A stretch of 64,000 bases of DNA from Nostoc sp. CHAB 5824 (GTDB lineage Bacteria; Cyanobacteriota; Cyanobacteriia; Cyanobacteriales; Nostocaceae): positions 286,524 to 350,523 of the forward strand of contig NZ_JAIVFT010000006.1 of NCBI RefSeq assembly GCF_020829665.1, written 5' to 3'. The notes below the pieces were generated by a model. It had not been told where the DNA came from. It was given only the letters and a program-made list of their open reading frames with translations, and did not search any database. Within the stretch, counting starts at the first letter, position 1; each line of letters begins with the position of its first letter. The translations under genes were made by a program, and so were the position numbers. Shown piece by piece: positions 7,705 through 16,565 of the stretch.

Positions 7705-9846
7705 ATGAGAGAAATCCTTTATTTAGAAATTCCAACTCCGGATATAGCAACTGTGCGTAGCTGGCTACAAACAGATTTTGAACCCGGAAATGGAGAAAAA
7801 GTGCTTACCTCGGAAGGCTTTCGCCTCCAAATCCCCACTGCAACTACAACTGCTGGGGTGGCTCTTCCCGAAAACTTGCCTGCGGAACTTTCGGTATTTG
7901 TCTGGTCGGTGCAACGAACTACCTATCTAAAAGTGTTTCGTTGGGCAAAACAGCCCTTTCCCAATGAAAGACAAATCCTGCAACGCCTAACCAAGGAAAT
8001 CAGAAGCCGTTTTCCGCATCATTACCCAGAACCGCCAGCGATTGATTTATCTAAGCAATCAATTTTTGCAGCGCTAGGCTCTGTTTACCCCCTTACCGTC
8101 AAGTATTTTCAGAAAATGCCCAACGGTGAATATGACCTAACACGTGCCTACTGGTGGGAACAACGATGGCGCCAAGGAGTACGGAATCCGCAGCAGCCGC
8201 ATCAAGTGGTGTTTTCCAGCCAAGAGGATAGGAGAGCAGGGGAAGCAGGGGGAGCAGGGGAAAATAACAAAACAACATCTTCCTCATCTCCGACTTATGA
8301 CATCATCTACATCGGCGGCGCACTAGGCGTAATCCATGCGGCAGTGATGGCAAAACTAGGATATAAAGTCCTGCTGGTAGAACGAATGCCCTTTGGGCGG
8401 ATGAACCGAGAATGGAATATTTCTCGCGATGAAATTCAAAGCTTAGTTAACCTGGGTTTACTCACCCCCGCTGAGTTAGAAACCATCATTGCCAGAGAAT
8501 ACAAAGACGGATTCAATAAGTTTTTTGATGCTAATAATCCATCCAAACTGCGATCGCCCGTTCTCCACACACCCACAGTCCTAAATTTAGGCTTAGATTC
8601 CGAAAAATGGCTCCAAATGTGTGGGCAAAAACTGCAAGCGGCAGGCGGTGAAATCTGGGATGAAACAGAGTTTATCCGTGCAGATATTGATATATCACAA
8701 GTTCTTCTTAAAGTCAAGCATTTACCCAGTCAGGTTGAAAAGCAAGTAAGTGGACGACTGCTAATAGATGCAATGGGAACTGCGTCCCCCATCGCTTGGC
8801 AATTAAATGGTGGTCGTGCTTTTGATAGTGTATGTCCGACAGTGGGAGCGGCAATTGAGAGCGGATTTGAGCCGGAGGTATGGGATTCCCAGTATGGAGA
8901 TGTTCTTTATAGTCATGGGGATATCTCGCGGGGAAGACAGTTAATTTGGGAATTGTTTCCTGGAGCAGATGATGAACTGACGATTTATTTATTTCATTAC
9001 CATGAGGTCAATGCTGAAAATCCCGGTTCTTTGCTAGAGATGTACGAGGATTTTTTCACGATTTTGCCAGAGTATCGCAGGTGCGATATGGACAAATTGG
9101 TATGGAAGAAGCCGACATTTGGGTATATACCGGGACATTTTAGTGTGGGAAGTAGCGATCGCACAGTTGCCTTTGATCGATTGATTGCGATCGGTGATGC
9201 CGCATCGCTCCAGTCTCCCCTCGTCTTCACCGGTTTTGGTTCGCTAGTTCGCAACTTAGAGCGCTTAACAACCCTGTTGGATACTGCCCTCAAATATGAC
9301 TTATTGAGTTTCCGACACTTGAACCAAATTCGCGCCTATCAAAGCAACGTTTCCGTGACTTGGCTATTTTCCAAAGGCATGATGGTACCCACTGGGAAAT
9401 TTTTACCACCCCAGCGGATTAACTCCATGCTCAACACCTTCTTTGGACTGTTAGCAGACGAACCCCAAGAAGTAGCAGATAACTTCATTAAAGATAGGTG
9501 TGATTGGTTAACCTTTAACCGCCTAGCACTCAAAGCAGCAAGAAAAAATCCTGCCTTGCTTTTATGGATTTGGGAACTTGCTGGGCCTAGAGATTTAATG
9601 CGATGGCTTGGTAGTTATTTAAACTTCGGTCGTCATACCCTAATTAGTGCTTTGCTGAGTCCGTGGTTTGGGCGCTTCTTGAACCGGGTAGGTTTTTGGC
9701 TCGAACCTCGAAATCCGGGATTGTGGCTGTGGCTGTTGGCAATTAATTATGCGATCGCCACAGGCAAACCGCGATCGCGCGCTCAAGTAGTAAAAGCTAA
9801 CCCAAAAGCTATAATTCCGAAGTCAGAATCAAGGATTCTTAATTAG
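7705..9846 (+). CDS. CruA/CruP-type lycopene cyclase-like FAD flavoprotein
   Basis: 713 residues. After an N-terminal region of about 165 residues comes a dinucleotide-binding segment (DIIYIGGALGVIHAAVMAKL, residues about 200-220) followed by LLVERMPFGRMNREWNIS, and later VAFDRLIAIGDAASLQSPL, the second FAD-contact segment. This pattern fits the cyanobacterial/green-sulfur CruA and CruP family, in which CruA cyclises lycopene and CruP is a paralogue of less certain function. I cannot decide between the two. Residues about 172-196 (EDRRAGEAGGAGENNKTTSS) come from a purine-rich low-complexity repeat inserted in frame just before the FAD-binding region. It lies alone, followed by STRRs. Confidence 0.7.
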   Translation: MREILYLEIPTPDIATVRSWLQTDFEPGNGEKVLTSEGFRLQIPTATTTAGVALPENLPAELSVFVWSVQRTTYLKVFRWAKQPFPNERQILQRLTKEIRSRFPHHYPEPPAIDLSKQSIFAALGSVYPLTVKYFQKMPNGEYDLTRAYWWEQRWRQGVRNPQQPHQVVFSSQEDRRAGEAGGAGENNKTTSSSSPTYDIIYIGGALGVIHAAVMAKLGYKVLLVERMPFGRMNREWNISRDEIQSLVNLGLLTPAELETIIAREYKDGFNKFFDANNPSKLRSPVLHTPTVLNLGLDSEKWLQMCGQKLQAAGGEIWDETEFIRADIDISQVLLKVKHLPSQVEKQVSGRLLIDAMGTASPIAWQLNGGRAFDSVCPTVGAAIESGFEPEVWDSQYGDVLYSHGDISRGRQLIWELFPGADDELTIYLFHYHEVNAENPGSLLEMYEDFFTILPEYRRCDMDKLVWKKPTFGYIPGHFSVGSSDRTVAFDRLIAIGDAASLQSPLVFTGFGSLVRNLERLTTLLDTALKYDLLSFRHLNQIRAYQSNVSVTWLFSKGMMVPTGKFLPPQRINSMLNTFFGLLADEPQEVADNFIKDRCDWLTFNRLALKAARKNPALLLWIWELAGPRDLMRWLGSYLNFGRHTLISALLSPWFGRFLNRVGFWLEPRNPGLWLWLLAINYAIATGKPRSRAQVVKANPKAIIPKSESRILN

Positions 9847-9918
9847 TCATTAGTCATTGGTCATTGGTTATTAGTCATTAGTCTTAAATAAATGATTAAG
9901 GACAAATGACAAATGACA
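9842..9918. repeat. STRR heptamers
   Basis: A run of TTAGTCA/TTGGTCA-type heptamers starting right at the flavoprotein stop, then ACAAATGAC units, ending just before the convergent coiled-coil gene. Confidence 0.8.
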
Positions 9919-9923
9919 ACTAA

Positions 9924-11471
9924 CTATTGACTCTTAGGGCGAAAATTTGGCAGTTCCACAGACGCCAATGACTTACGCCCCTTGGGTGGACGCTGGGGAT
10001 AAACTATTGGTGAAGGTGAACTTGTATCATTGGTGTTATCATCTAATGACTCTGGAGACAAATCAGTCGCCGACAATTCCAACTGCGTCAATTGTGAAAC
10101 TTCTGACCAGTAGTCTTCAGTTTGTTCAACAGACGTCTCAGTATGAGGTGAAGTAAAGGAAACTGGTAAGTTATTAGCTGGTGAAAGCACAGAATCTGTC
10201 GTCCAAGAAGTGGAGATAGTTACAGGAGGATTGATTTCTGCTTTTAACTCCTCCTGTGGATTGTCTAATTCCTCATCGTCTTCTAGGATTGTTGCTAAAG
10301 TCTCCCAGATAGGCGCATCACACTGATTACTATCCACATCCGTTTTCGCAGCAGGTGGTGGTGATGCAGATGCAGACTCAGAGGTAAAAAACATTTGGAT
10401 TAGACTATCTAATTGTTGATCTAAATTTGATGACCCAGAAGTTGAAACAGCTTCCGGTGTATCTGGAGAATCATTAATTTTTGGAGAGAGGCCGGGTTCT
10501 GCTGGTGTTGGAGTATTTTGCTTAACTGACCAGTTCCAAGAAGATGGTGCCGGAGTCGGTTCATTTCTTTGGAATGGGATTGGTGCTGACGGTTCGCCCC
10601 AAGAATTATCCAGATTGTCAGTCAGAGATTCTGGTTCTGCTGACCAAGGTTGAATTGGCTGGGCGTTAGGAAACAAAGATCGAGCTTTTCTAGAGAATCT
10701 TCCTTGCCCACTAGTTATGTCTTTGGGATGTTTTGCAGTATCTTCTAGGGAGTCATAGCTAGGAACCGATGTATCTAGACATTTTTCCAAAGCTGCTTTA
10801 AATTGCAGCGTTTGGCGTTGTTGTCGCATCAGTCTAGTACGTAACTCCCGACAAACAGTTTCTGATTGCAATAACTGCTGAGACTGTTCGCTACTATTAG
10901 TGTGTAGCAACGTACATTCTCGCTCTAGCTGGGCAAGGCGTTGTTGACTAATTTGTAGCTGTGCTTTATAAGTTTCGGTGAAAATTTCCTGCCGTTGAAC
11001 AGTTTGTACAGCAGTTTCTAATTGTTGAAATAGGGACTTTATTTGTTCTTGAGCCGCAGCCAGTTCTTGAGCATGTTGGTTGAGCATCGACTCACTAACG
11101 CTGGAACGCGTTTTCTGCCATTGCAAAACCTTTTCTGACTCAGCTAGGTTGTCTTTTAGCTGCTCCACTTGTTCATACAAGTTATTGTTAGCTGCACGCA
11201 ATTCTTCGTTCAATGCCAGCAAGTTCTGAAATTCCGAGTCAATAAGTGCTTGTTTGCCGCTTTCAGGCTCTGCAACCCAGTCCTGCTTGGTATCTTTTGA
11301 AAATTGTTTATCTTCAGCTGGCATGAGGAGCGGCAGTTTTCTAACTGCCATATTGTCGTTAGGTACAACTGAGTAAAAGGGACAACTCGCCTGCTCTGAT
11401 TGTGGCGAATTCGCAGAATTTAGGGATTCCATCACAGTCCCCTTGTTTGATGTGTCAGCTTCATTCATCAC
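9924..11471 (-). CDS. Large coiled-coil protein of unknown function
   Basis: 515 residues. Residues about 85-235 form a long coiled coil rich in Gln, Glu and Leu (FQNLLALNEELRAANNNLYE and following, then QQRLAQLERECTLL). The C-terminal half is acidic, Ser/Thr/Pro-rich and probably disordered, ending in a basic stretch (PPKGRKSLASVELPNFRPKS). No membrane segment or signal peptide is visible. The architecture suggests a scaffold. Conserved proteins of this kind occur in filamentous cyanobacteria, but I cannot assign a name. It is convergent with the flavoprotein gene. Confidence 0.7.
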   Translation of the reverse strand: MMNEADTSNKGTVMESLNSANSPQSEQASCPFYSVVPNDNMAVRKLPLLMPAEDKQFSKDTKQDWVAEPESGKQALIDSEFQNLLALNEELRAANNNLYEQVEQLKDNLAESEKVLQWQKTRSSVSESMLNQHAQELAAAQEQIKSLFQQLETAVQTVQRQEIFTETYKAQLQISQQRLAQLERECTLLHTNSSEQSQQLLQSETVCRELRTRLMRQQRQTLQFKAALEKCLDTSVPSYDSLEDTAKHPKDITSGQGRFSRKARSLFPNAQPIQPWSAEPESLTDNLDNSWGEPSAPIPFQRNEPTPAPSSWNWSVKQNTPTPAEPGLSPKINDSPDTPEAVSTSGSSNLDQQLDSLIQMFFTSESASASPPPAAKTDVDSNQCDAPIWETLATILEDDEELDNPQEELKAEINPPVTISTSWTTDSVLSPANNLPVSFTSPHTETSVEQTEDYWSEVSQLTQLELSATDLSPESLDDNTNDTSSPSPIVYPQRPPKGRKSLASVELPNFRPKSQ

Positions 11472-12119
11472 TCTTGACCCACCTGCTTAAAAATATTCAG
11501 CAGTGCTGGCATTAGCATTGCTTATCAACTCTGTCTAATCAGGGTTTGCTCTAGAAGCTAAGTTTAACTCTCTCCAAGCACCAGCAATTAATCATCAATT
11601 GGTGTTACCCATTTTGTATCTAGACTGATGCCGTTATAACACTATGATGCTCTGCCCCGTCAAGAAGAGGTAGAAGGGGAACTCTGGCCGCCTTTGAGGA
11701 TAGGGGGAGAGAGGAGAAACCCGATACGTTAAAAATTAAACTGTATTGGCTGGCTGATGAAGTTTTTTTATATGAAAAAACTGCCTCAACTTATACTTTA
11801 TTTTTTATAATTGCATCTGTCTTAAGAGATAAATTATGATTGTCTCCTGAAATACATTTTATAATGCATTATTTAGTACTTAAATATACATGCTCGTACA
11901 AGTATCTACTCTTCGATAATAATTCTCTAATCCTAAGCGATCATAAATGCACACGGTTCAAGCAAACCATGAAGTTACCAAAGCGGTAATTCTTCTTCTT
12001 TGAAAATGCTTTTCTTTTGAAAAGAATGAATTTTTTGATGGTAATAGGAATGGGAACAATCCGTAGTTTATGACTTGCTTGAACCAGATGTTTTGTAAGG
12101 GCATATCTGCGATTTGGTA
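11472..12119. other. Intergenic region with a MITE-like inverted-repeat element
   Basis: About 650 bp without a recognisable gene. It contains an 11-bp perfect inverted repeat, GGTTCAAGCAA at 11955-11965 and TTGCTTGAACC at 12075-12085. Between them is an AT-rich core with its own internal symmetry (TTCTTTTGAAAAGAA), consistent with a decayed MITE. The part nearer 11.6-11.9 kb is AT-rich with nothing else visible. Confidence 0.5.
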
Positions 12120-12515
12120 TTAGTTCTCAATCCGATAACGTATTAACTGCTTTATTGCTGTTACGGGTAATTTTAAAGTTTGAGTTATCGCTGCATCAAC
12201 TTGAGTAAATTCAGTCACAGGAAACTCAAATTCCATCTGCTTTAAAACTGAATCAGCAGTGTAAACTTTAATTTCAGTCAATTTTTCTCTGCGGTGAATT
12301 ACAGCTTCAATAGACATGACAGCCAGTGAAGCAGAAAACTGAATTTGATTTTTTGAGTTAGCGTGGATTTGGGCGGTTGTGCCATAGGTGTAGCTCAATA
12401 CTTGATGCGTTAGCAAACCCGTACTCAACCAAAAAAACAGTCCAATTAAGGGTATCGGCAGCCAAAACTCTAGTCCTAAGTTAATTAGAAATTGCAGCCA
12501 GCGAGGTCGAGCCAT
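12120..12515 (-). CDS. Hypothetical protein with an N-terminal membrane helix
   Basis: 131 residues. Residues about 15-40 (FWLPIPLIGLFFWLSTGLL) form a membrane segment; the rest is a soluble beta-rich domain ending in KQLIRYRIEN. It is divergent from the response regulator gene, with only 67 bp between the starts, so they likely share a promoter region and perhaps regulation. No domain is recognised. Confidence 0.6.
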   Translation of the reverse strand: MARPRWLQFLINLGLEFWLPIPLIGLFFWLSTGLLTHQVLSYTYGTTAQIHANSKNQIQFSASLAVMSIEAVIHRREKLTEIKVYTADSVLKQMEFEFPVTEFTQVDAAITQTLKLPVTAIKQLIRYRIEN

Positions 12516-12582
12516 AATACAGAAAAAGTTTGATTATTAATTCATCATAGGAAAATGAAAAGGAAGTACAGCACAATGGTGA

Positions 12583-13269
12583 ATGAAAATTTTAGTTGTA
12601 GAGGATGATGTAACTCAATTACAACCACTACATGGTGCGCTTTCTAAAGTCGGCCATATTGTAGATGGTGCTGAAGATGGTGAAATAGCCCACTGGTTAA
12701 TGACTCAGAGAGACTACGACTTGTTAATTTTAGATTGGATGCTGCCTAAGATTAGTGGTCTTAGTCTGTGTCAACAGTATCGTCAAGCAGGAAAAACGTC
12801 TCCAGTGCTGATTCTCACAGCTAAAGATGCAATTTTGGATAAAGTATCTGCTTTAGATGTTGGTGCAGATGACTATTTAGTTAAACCCTTTAGTTTGCTC
12901 GAACTGTTGGCACGAGTACGAGCATTGGGACGCAGAGCGCCACTCTGGCAAGGTGACACGTTAGAGTTAGCCGACTTACAACTTCATCTCAACACTCTAA
13001 CCCTACAACGCCAGGAAGTTACAGTCCAGTTATCGGGTCGAGAGTTTCAAATGCTGGAATATTTTCTGCGGCATCCCCGACAAGTACTCACTCACGATCA
13101 AATCGAACAGGCACTTTGGGAGTGGAATATACAACCAGATAGTAAAGCAATAACGATGTTAGTGCATCGACTGCGGCAACGGCTACAGATGGTAAAAGCA
13201 GAAGATTGGCTACAAACTGTTTACGGTATAGGATATCGATTAGCTGCCCCTGAATCATGCGATCGCTAA
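12583..13269 (+). CDS. OmpR-family response regulator, NrsR/RppA-like
   Basis: 228 residues. The receiver domain (1-120) has the acidic pocket (VVEDD), the phospho-acceptor aspartate in LLILDWMLP, and the lysine in DDYLVKPFS. The C-terminal winged-helix DNA-binding domain (about 125-220) shows SGREFQMLEYFLRHP and TVYGIGYRLA. It closely resembles cyanobacterial regulators called RppA or NrsR, which respond to nickel or to redox state; the signal here is unknown. It overlaps the kinase gene by 13 bp, a typical two-component operon. The secreted protein and efflux-adaptor remnant that follow suggest a metal or envelope-stress locus. Confidence 0.9.
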   Translation: MKILVVEDDVTQLQPLHGALSKVGHIVDGAEDGEIAHWLMTQRDYDLLILDWMLPKISGLSLCQQYRQAGKTSPVLILTAKDAILDKVSALDVGADDYLVKPFSLLELLARVRALGRRAPLWQGDTLELADLQLHLNTLTLQRQEVTVQLSGREFQMLEYFLRHPRQVLTHDQIEQALWEWNIQPDSKAITMLVHRLRQRLQMVKAEDWLQTVYGIGYRLAAPESCDR

Positions 13270-14552
13270 TTCCTCACATGTTCAGCCGCAGTCGGCGTAA
13301 CCTAGCTCGCTGGTTTACGCTCTCGATGGGAAGTATTCTGGTTATCTTTGCAACAATACTTTACTTTTTAGAAGCCAAAGAGCAATTGCGGGCATTTGAC
13401 CAAGAACTTTACAACACAACTCAGTTGATGGCAGCTGGCGTTGAAGATGGACTTTACCAAGAACAGCAACGCATTAGTCTTGAAGATGTCCCCATCTTGG
13501 GTGGTGAAGCTTTGCCCTTTGACAATAAAATTATTTATGCCCGTTGGTACACTCCCAAAAAGCAACTACTACAGTTTTTTGGTGTTACTCCATCAGAGCA
13601 GTTAAATAATAAACTAGGATTTCAAACAATTGAGTTAAGCGATCGCAATAAACAGCTGCGTCAATTAACAGTTCCTGTTTTTCAGGATAAACAATTAATT
13701 GGCTATCTAGAGATAGCCGCTTCTTTAGCGCCTGTTGAAGAAACTTTATGGTCGTTGAGACTGTTTTTAATAGTAGGTGTACCCATTGCCTTAAGTCTAA
13801 TTGGTTTGACTGGTTGGTTTCTTGGTGGAATGGCCATGCAGCCAATTCGCCAAGCCTACGAGCAATTACAGCGTTTTACAGCTGATGCCTCTCACGAGCT
13901 ACGGACACCCCTCCAAGCAATTCGGAATAATGCTCAGTTTGCTTTGCTTGAACCAATTGACCCTAGTCAACAGCAAAGTTCCCTAGAAAATATTGACCAG
14001 ATTGCTGAATCAATGGGAATGCTGATTAGTGATTTATTATTCTTAGCCCGAAATGAAGGACAGTTAAAGCTAGAAACACTTAAACTCGTCAATTTGGTTA
14101 GCTGGCTGGAAGCATTAGTAGAAGAATACACTCACTCAGCAAAGGCAAAAAACTTAGAATTCACAAGCCAATTTCCTGAACAATTGGTGATGTTGAGAAT
14201 AAATCCAGATTTAATGTGGCAAGCACTAACAAATCTTCTCAGTAATGCCTGCCGCTACACGCTGTCTGGAGGTAGAGTTTGCTTACGAGTTTTCTTTGAG
14301 TCTCGTTGGGTGGTAATAGAAGTACAGGATACTGGTATTGGAATTCCAGAGGCAGATTTACCTCATATCTTTGAGCGATTTTATCGAGTAGATAGTGTAC
14401 GTTCGCGCCATACAGGTGGCTTCGGGTTAGGATTAGCGATCTCACAACAGATTGTCCAAGTACATGAGGGGCAAATCATAGCCAACAGTCGTTTGGGAGA
14501 AGGCTCCACATTTCAAATTAAGCTACCATTCACGCCTACATCCTCACCATAA
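13257..14552 (+). CDS. Sensor histidine kinase, NrsS/RppB-like
   Basis: 431 residues, with a possible shorter start at 13278 (MFSRSRRNLARW). Two membrane helices (about residues 20-42 and 170-192) bracket an extracytoplasmic sensor of about 125 residues. The phospho-acceptor histidine lies in FTADASHELRTPLQAIRNNA; the ATPase domain has the N box (NLLSNACRYT), G1 (DTGIGIP) and G2 (HTGGFGLGLAIS). It should phosphorylate the overlapping upstream regulator. The start ATG lies inside the regulator gene, so translation is probably coupled. Ligand specificity cannot be read from the sequence. Confidence 0.9.
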   Translation: MRSLIPHMFSRSRRNLARWFTLSMGSILVIFATILYFLEAKEQLRAFDQELYNTTQLMAAGVEDGLYQEQQRISLEDVPILGGEALPFDNKIIYARWYTPKKQLLQFFGVTPSEQLNNKLGFQTIELSDRNKQLRQLTVPVFQDKQLIGYLEIAASLAPVEETLWSLRLFLIVGVPIALSLIGLTGWFLGGMAMQPIRQAYEQLQRFTADASHELRTPLQAIRNNAQFALLEPIDPSQQQSSLENIDQIAESMGMLISDLLFLARNEGQLKLETLKLVNLVSWLEALVEEYTHSAKAKNLEFTSQFPEQLVMLRINPDLMWQALTNLLSNACRYTLSGGRVCLRVFFESRWVVIEVQDTGIGIPEADLPHIFERFYRVDSVRSRHTGGFGLGLAISQQIVQVHEGQIIANSRLGEGSTFQIKLPFTPTSSP

Positions 14553-14698
14553 CAAGCAATTAATACTGGGTTAGCCAGGATTTTCATTCGTAGTCAAAAA
14601 ATTCCTCAGTTCGAGATCAAGCTGTTACTTTCTCGTTACTTTTATCCGGCAATCTGGAAATAAGCGTCAATTACACATCAGATTGAAGGATTTCACAA

Positions 14699-15040
14699 AT
14701 GAATTTCAATCCTACACCCACCATTGTCCTAACTGCTTTGTTTGCGTTGCTCATTCCTTTTGAGGTGGAAGCACAAAAAGCATCAAACCAAATTGAAAAT
14801 TTGCCTAATGCTCGTGTTACGACTATCTCCGGTCAAGTTACTCAGCTTTTAGATGACGAGTTCATTCTCAACGATGGTAAGGGACAAATCATCGTTGAGG
14901 CAGAACCTCAGTTAGGACAACCCATTAACCTGTCTGTAGGAGAACAAGTTACCGTAGTTGGCAACTATGACGACCATGAGTTCAATGCCCATAGTATTAC
15001 TCGTGCTAATGGTGAAACTATTCAAATTCATGATGATTAA
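14699..15040 (+). CDS. Secreted OB-fold-like (DUF5666/BOF-type) protein
   Basis: 113 residues. The signal peptide core is TIVLTALFALLIPFEVEAQ, with likely cleavage after VEA. The mature part is a small beta-barrel with the pattern TISGQVTQLLDDEFILNDGKG then VTVVGNYDDHEFNAHSIT, typical of periplasmic OB-fold proteins such as YgiW/YdeI, which are linked to stress or metal tolerance. It lies about 150 bp after the histidine kinase and ahead of an efflux-adaptor remnant, in the same direction. The family call is by pattern only. Confidence 0.65.
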   Translation: MNFNPTPTIVLTALFALLIPFEVEAQKASNQIENLPNARVTTISGQVTQLLDDEFILNDGKGQIIVEAEPQLGQPINLSVGEQVTVVGNYDDHEFNAHSITRANGETIQIHDD

Positions 15041-15288
15041 CTCTTTTACGCTCTAGCATTGCTCCCAGAGAAGAGAGCGAAAATAAATGTTCGACCCTGG
15101 CACTCTTTTGTCGCTAATACTACGAAGGGCGGCTTGGTGCAGTCACACAGCTGTCGAACTCACGTTATTTTAGTACTGGACATCCATGTGGTGCTAAACG
15201 GAAAGCGATCGCACAAATAGACAAATCCCTCAGTGAATAATTAATCGTCTGAATTCGTCTTGGGTTGCTATCATAAAAGAGGTATTAG

Positions 15289-16510
15289 ATGAAACACGAT
15301 ATTCTTATTCTGGCAGCCTTTTTTGCAATCACAGGCTTGCGATTTATCGGTTTATCTTTGTTTCCTAATACTACAAAATCTAATGCTACTATAACTAGCA
15401 CTACCCAGCCTATAAAAGTGGAAACCACCTTGACTAAGAAAGCATTAAGTCTGGGTAGGATCTCCCTGAATGGTACTTTGGAAGCGGAAGAAACAGCCAC
15501 TGTCTCCAGTCCTGTTATGGGACAGATTAAAAGTTTGCCAGTGCAAAAAGGCCAAACATTTAAAGCAGGCCAAATTATTGCCATTATTGATTTTCAAGAT
15601 ATTTTAGCACAACGTCATCAACTATTGGCTGCGGTTTCCCAAGTCCAGGCAGGTGTCACAGTTGTGACTGCTTTTCAAACTCAAGCCCTAGCCAACAAAA
15701 CTCAGGCACAAGCTCAACTCAACCAAGCAAAGGCTCGTCAACAGGAAGCCGAAACCAAATTGCAGGAAGCACAAGCTCAACTAGATGAAGCCCAGTTAAA
15801 TCAGCATAGCCATGCTTTGCTGCGAAAAGATGGTGCAGTCAGCCAGTCACAGCTAGATACAGCCAATACCCAGGTAACATTACTTAAATCTCGCATTCAA
15901 CAAGCACAAGCTGAGATTGAACAAGCCAAGCGGGAAATTGAACAAGCCAATGCTGGCTTAAAACAGGCCCTTTTCCAAGTCCAGCAAGCACAAGCAAGAT
16001 TCAAACAAGCACGTTTCCAAGTCCAGCAAGTGCAAGCAGGATTAAAGTCAGCGACTACTAACCTAAACCACCGCATCGTTAAAGCACCCTTTGCTGGTGT
16101 CGTCACTAAGAAACATGCACAAGTCAGGGCAATAGTGGGTTTTGGACAACCTTTATTGACATTGGAAAGTAGTGATCGCCTCCATTTTAACGTTGCAGTG
16201 CCAGAGTCAATGATGTCCTTGGTGAAACCAGGATCTGAAGTGGAAGTGCAGTTAGATGCTCTCAACCGTTCTGTGCGTGGACGCGTAAGTCAAATTATTC
16301 CTTCCGCAAACCCCAACAGCCGTAGTTTTACTGCCAAAATAGCCCTGAAAAATGCCACAAATTTAATGCCGGGAATGTTTGGGCGGATAGAACTACCTCA
16401 CAAAAAAACACTCAGCCATCATAATTCCCCAGAGTGCCTTATTTAGAAGAGGCCAGTTAGAAGGAGTTTCTTCTTATTGCATTGTTTGTCTAATTTGTCA
16501 CAATGCCTAA
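15289..16510 (+). pseudogene. RND efflux periplasmic adaptor (HlyD/MFP family), frameshifted and truncated
   Basis: The first 370 codons encode a normal adaptor: N-terminal membrane anchor, barrel-sandwich lipoyl halves (ETATVSSPVMGQIKSLPVQK and later IVKAPFAGVVTKKHA), a long Gln/Ala-rich coiled-coil hairpin (about residues 110-255), and the beta-barrel domain ending NLMPGMFGRIELPHKK. At an A7 run (16402-16408) the frame slips and the peptide ends at 16446. Removing one A restores AIIPQSALFRRGQLEGV, the conserved continuation, to a stop at 16508-16510. Even then about 50 C-terminal residues are missing, and no RND pump gene follows. The locus therefore looks like a decayed pump operon, or the slip is a sequencing error on top of a real truncation. 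Confidence 0.8.
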
Positions 16511-16565
16511 GTTCTAATAGTGTCCACCCTACAGTTATTACTACTCATAATTACGAATTATTCAA

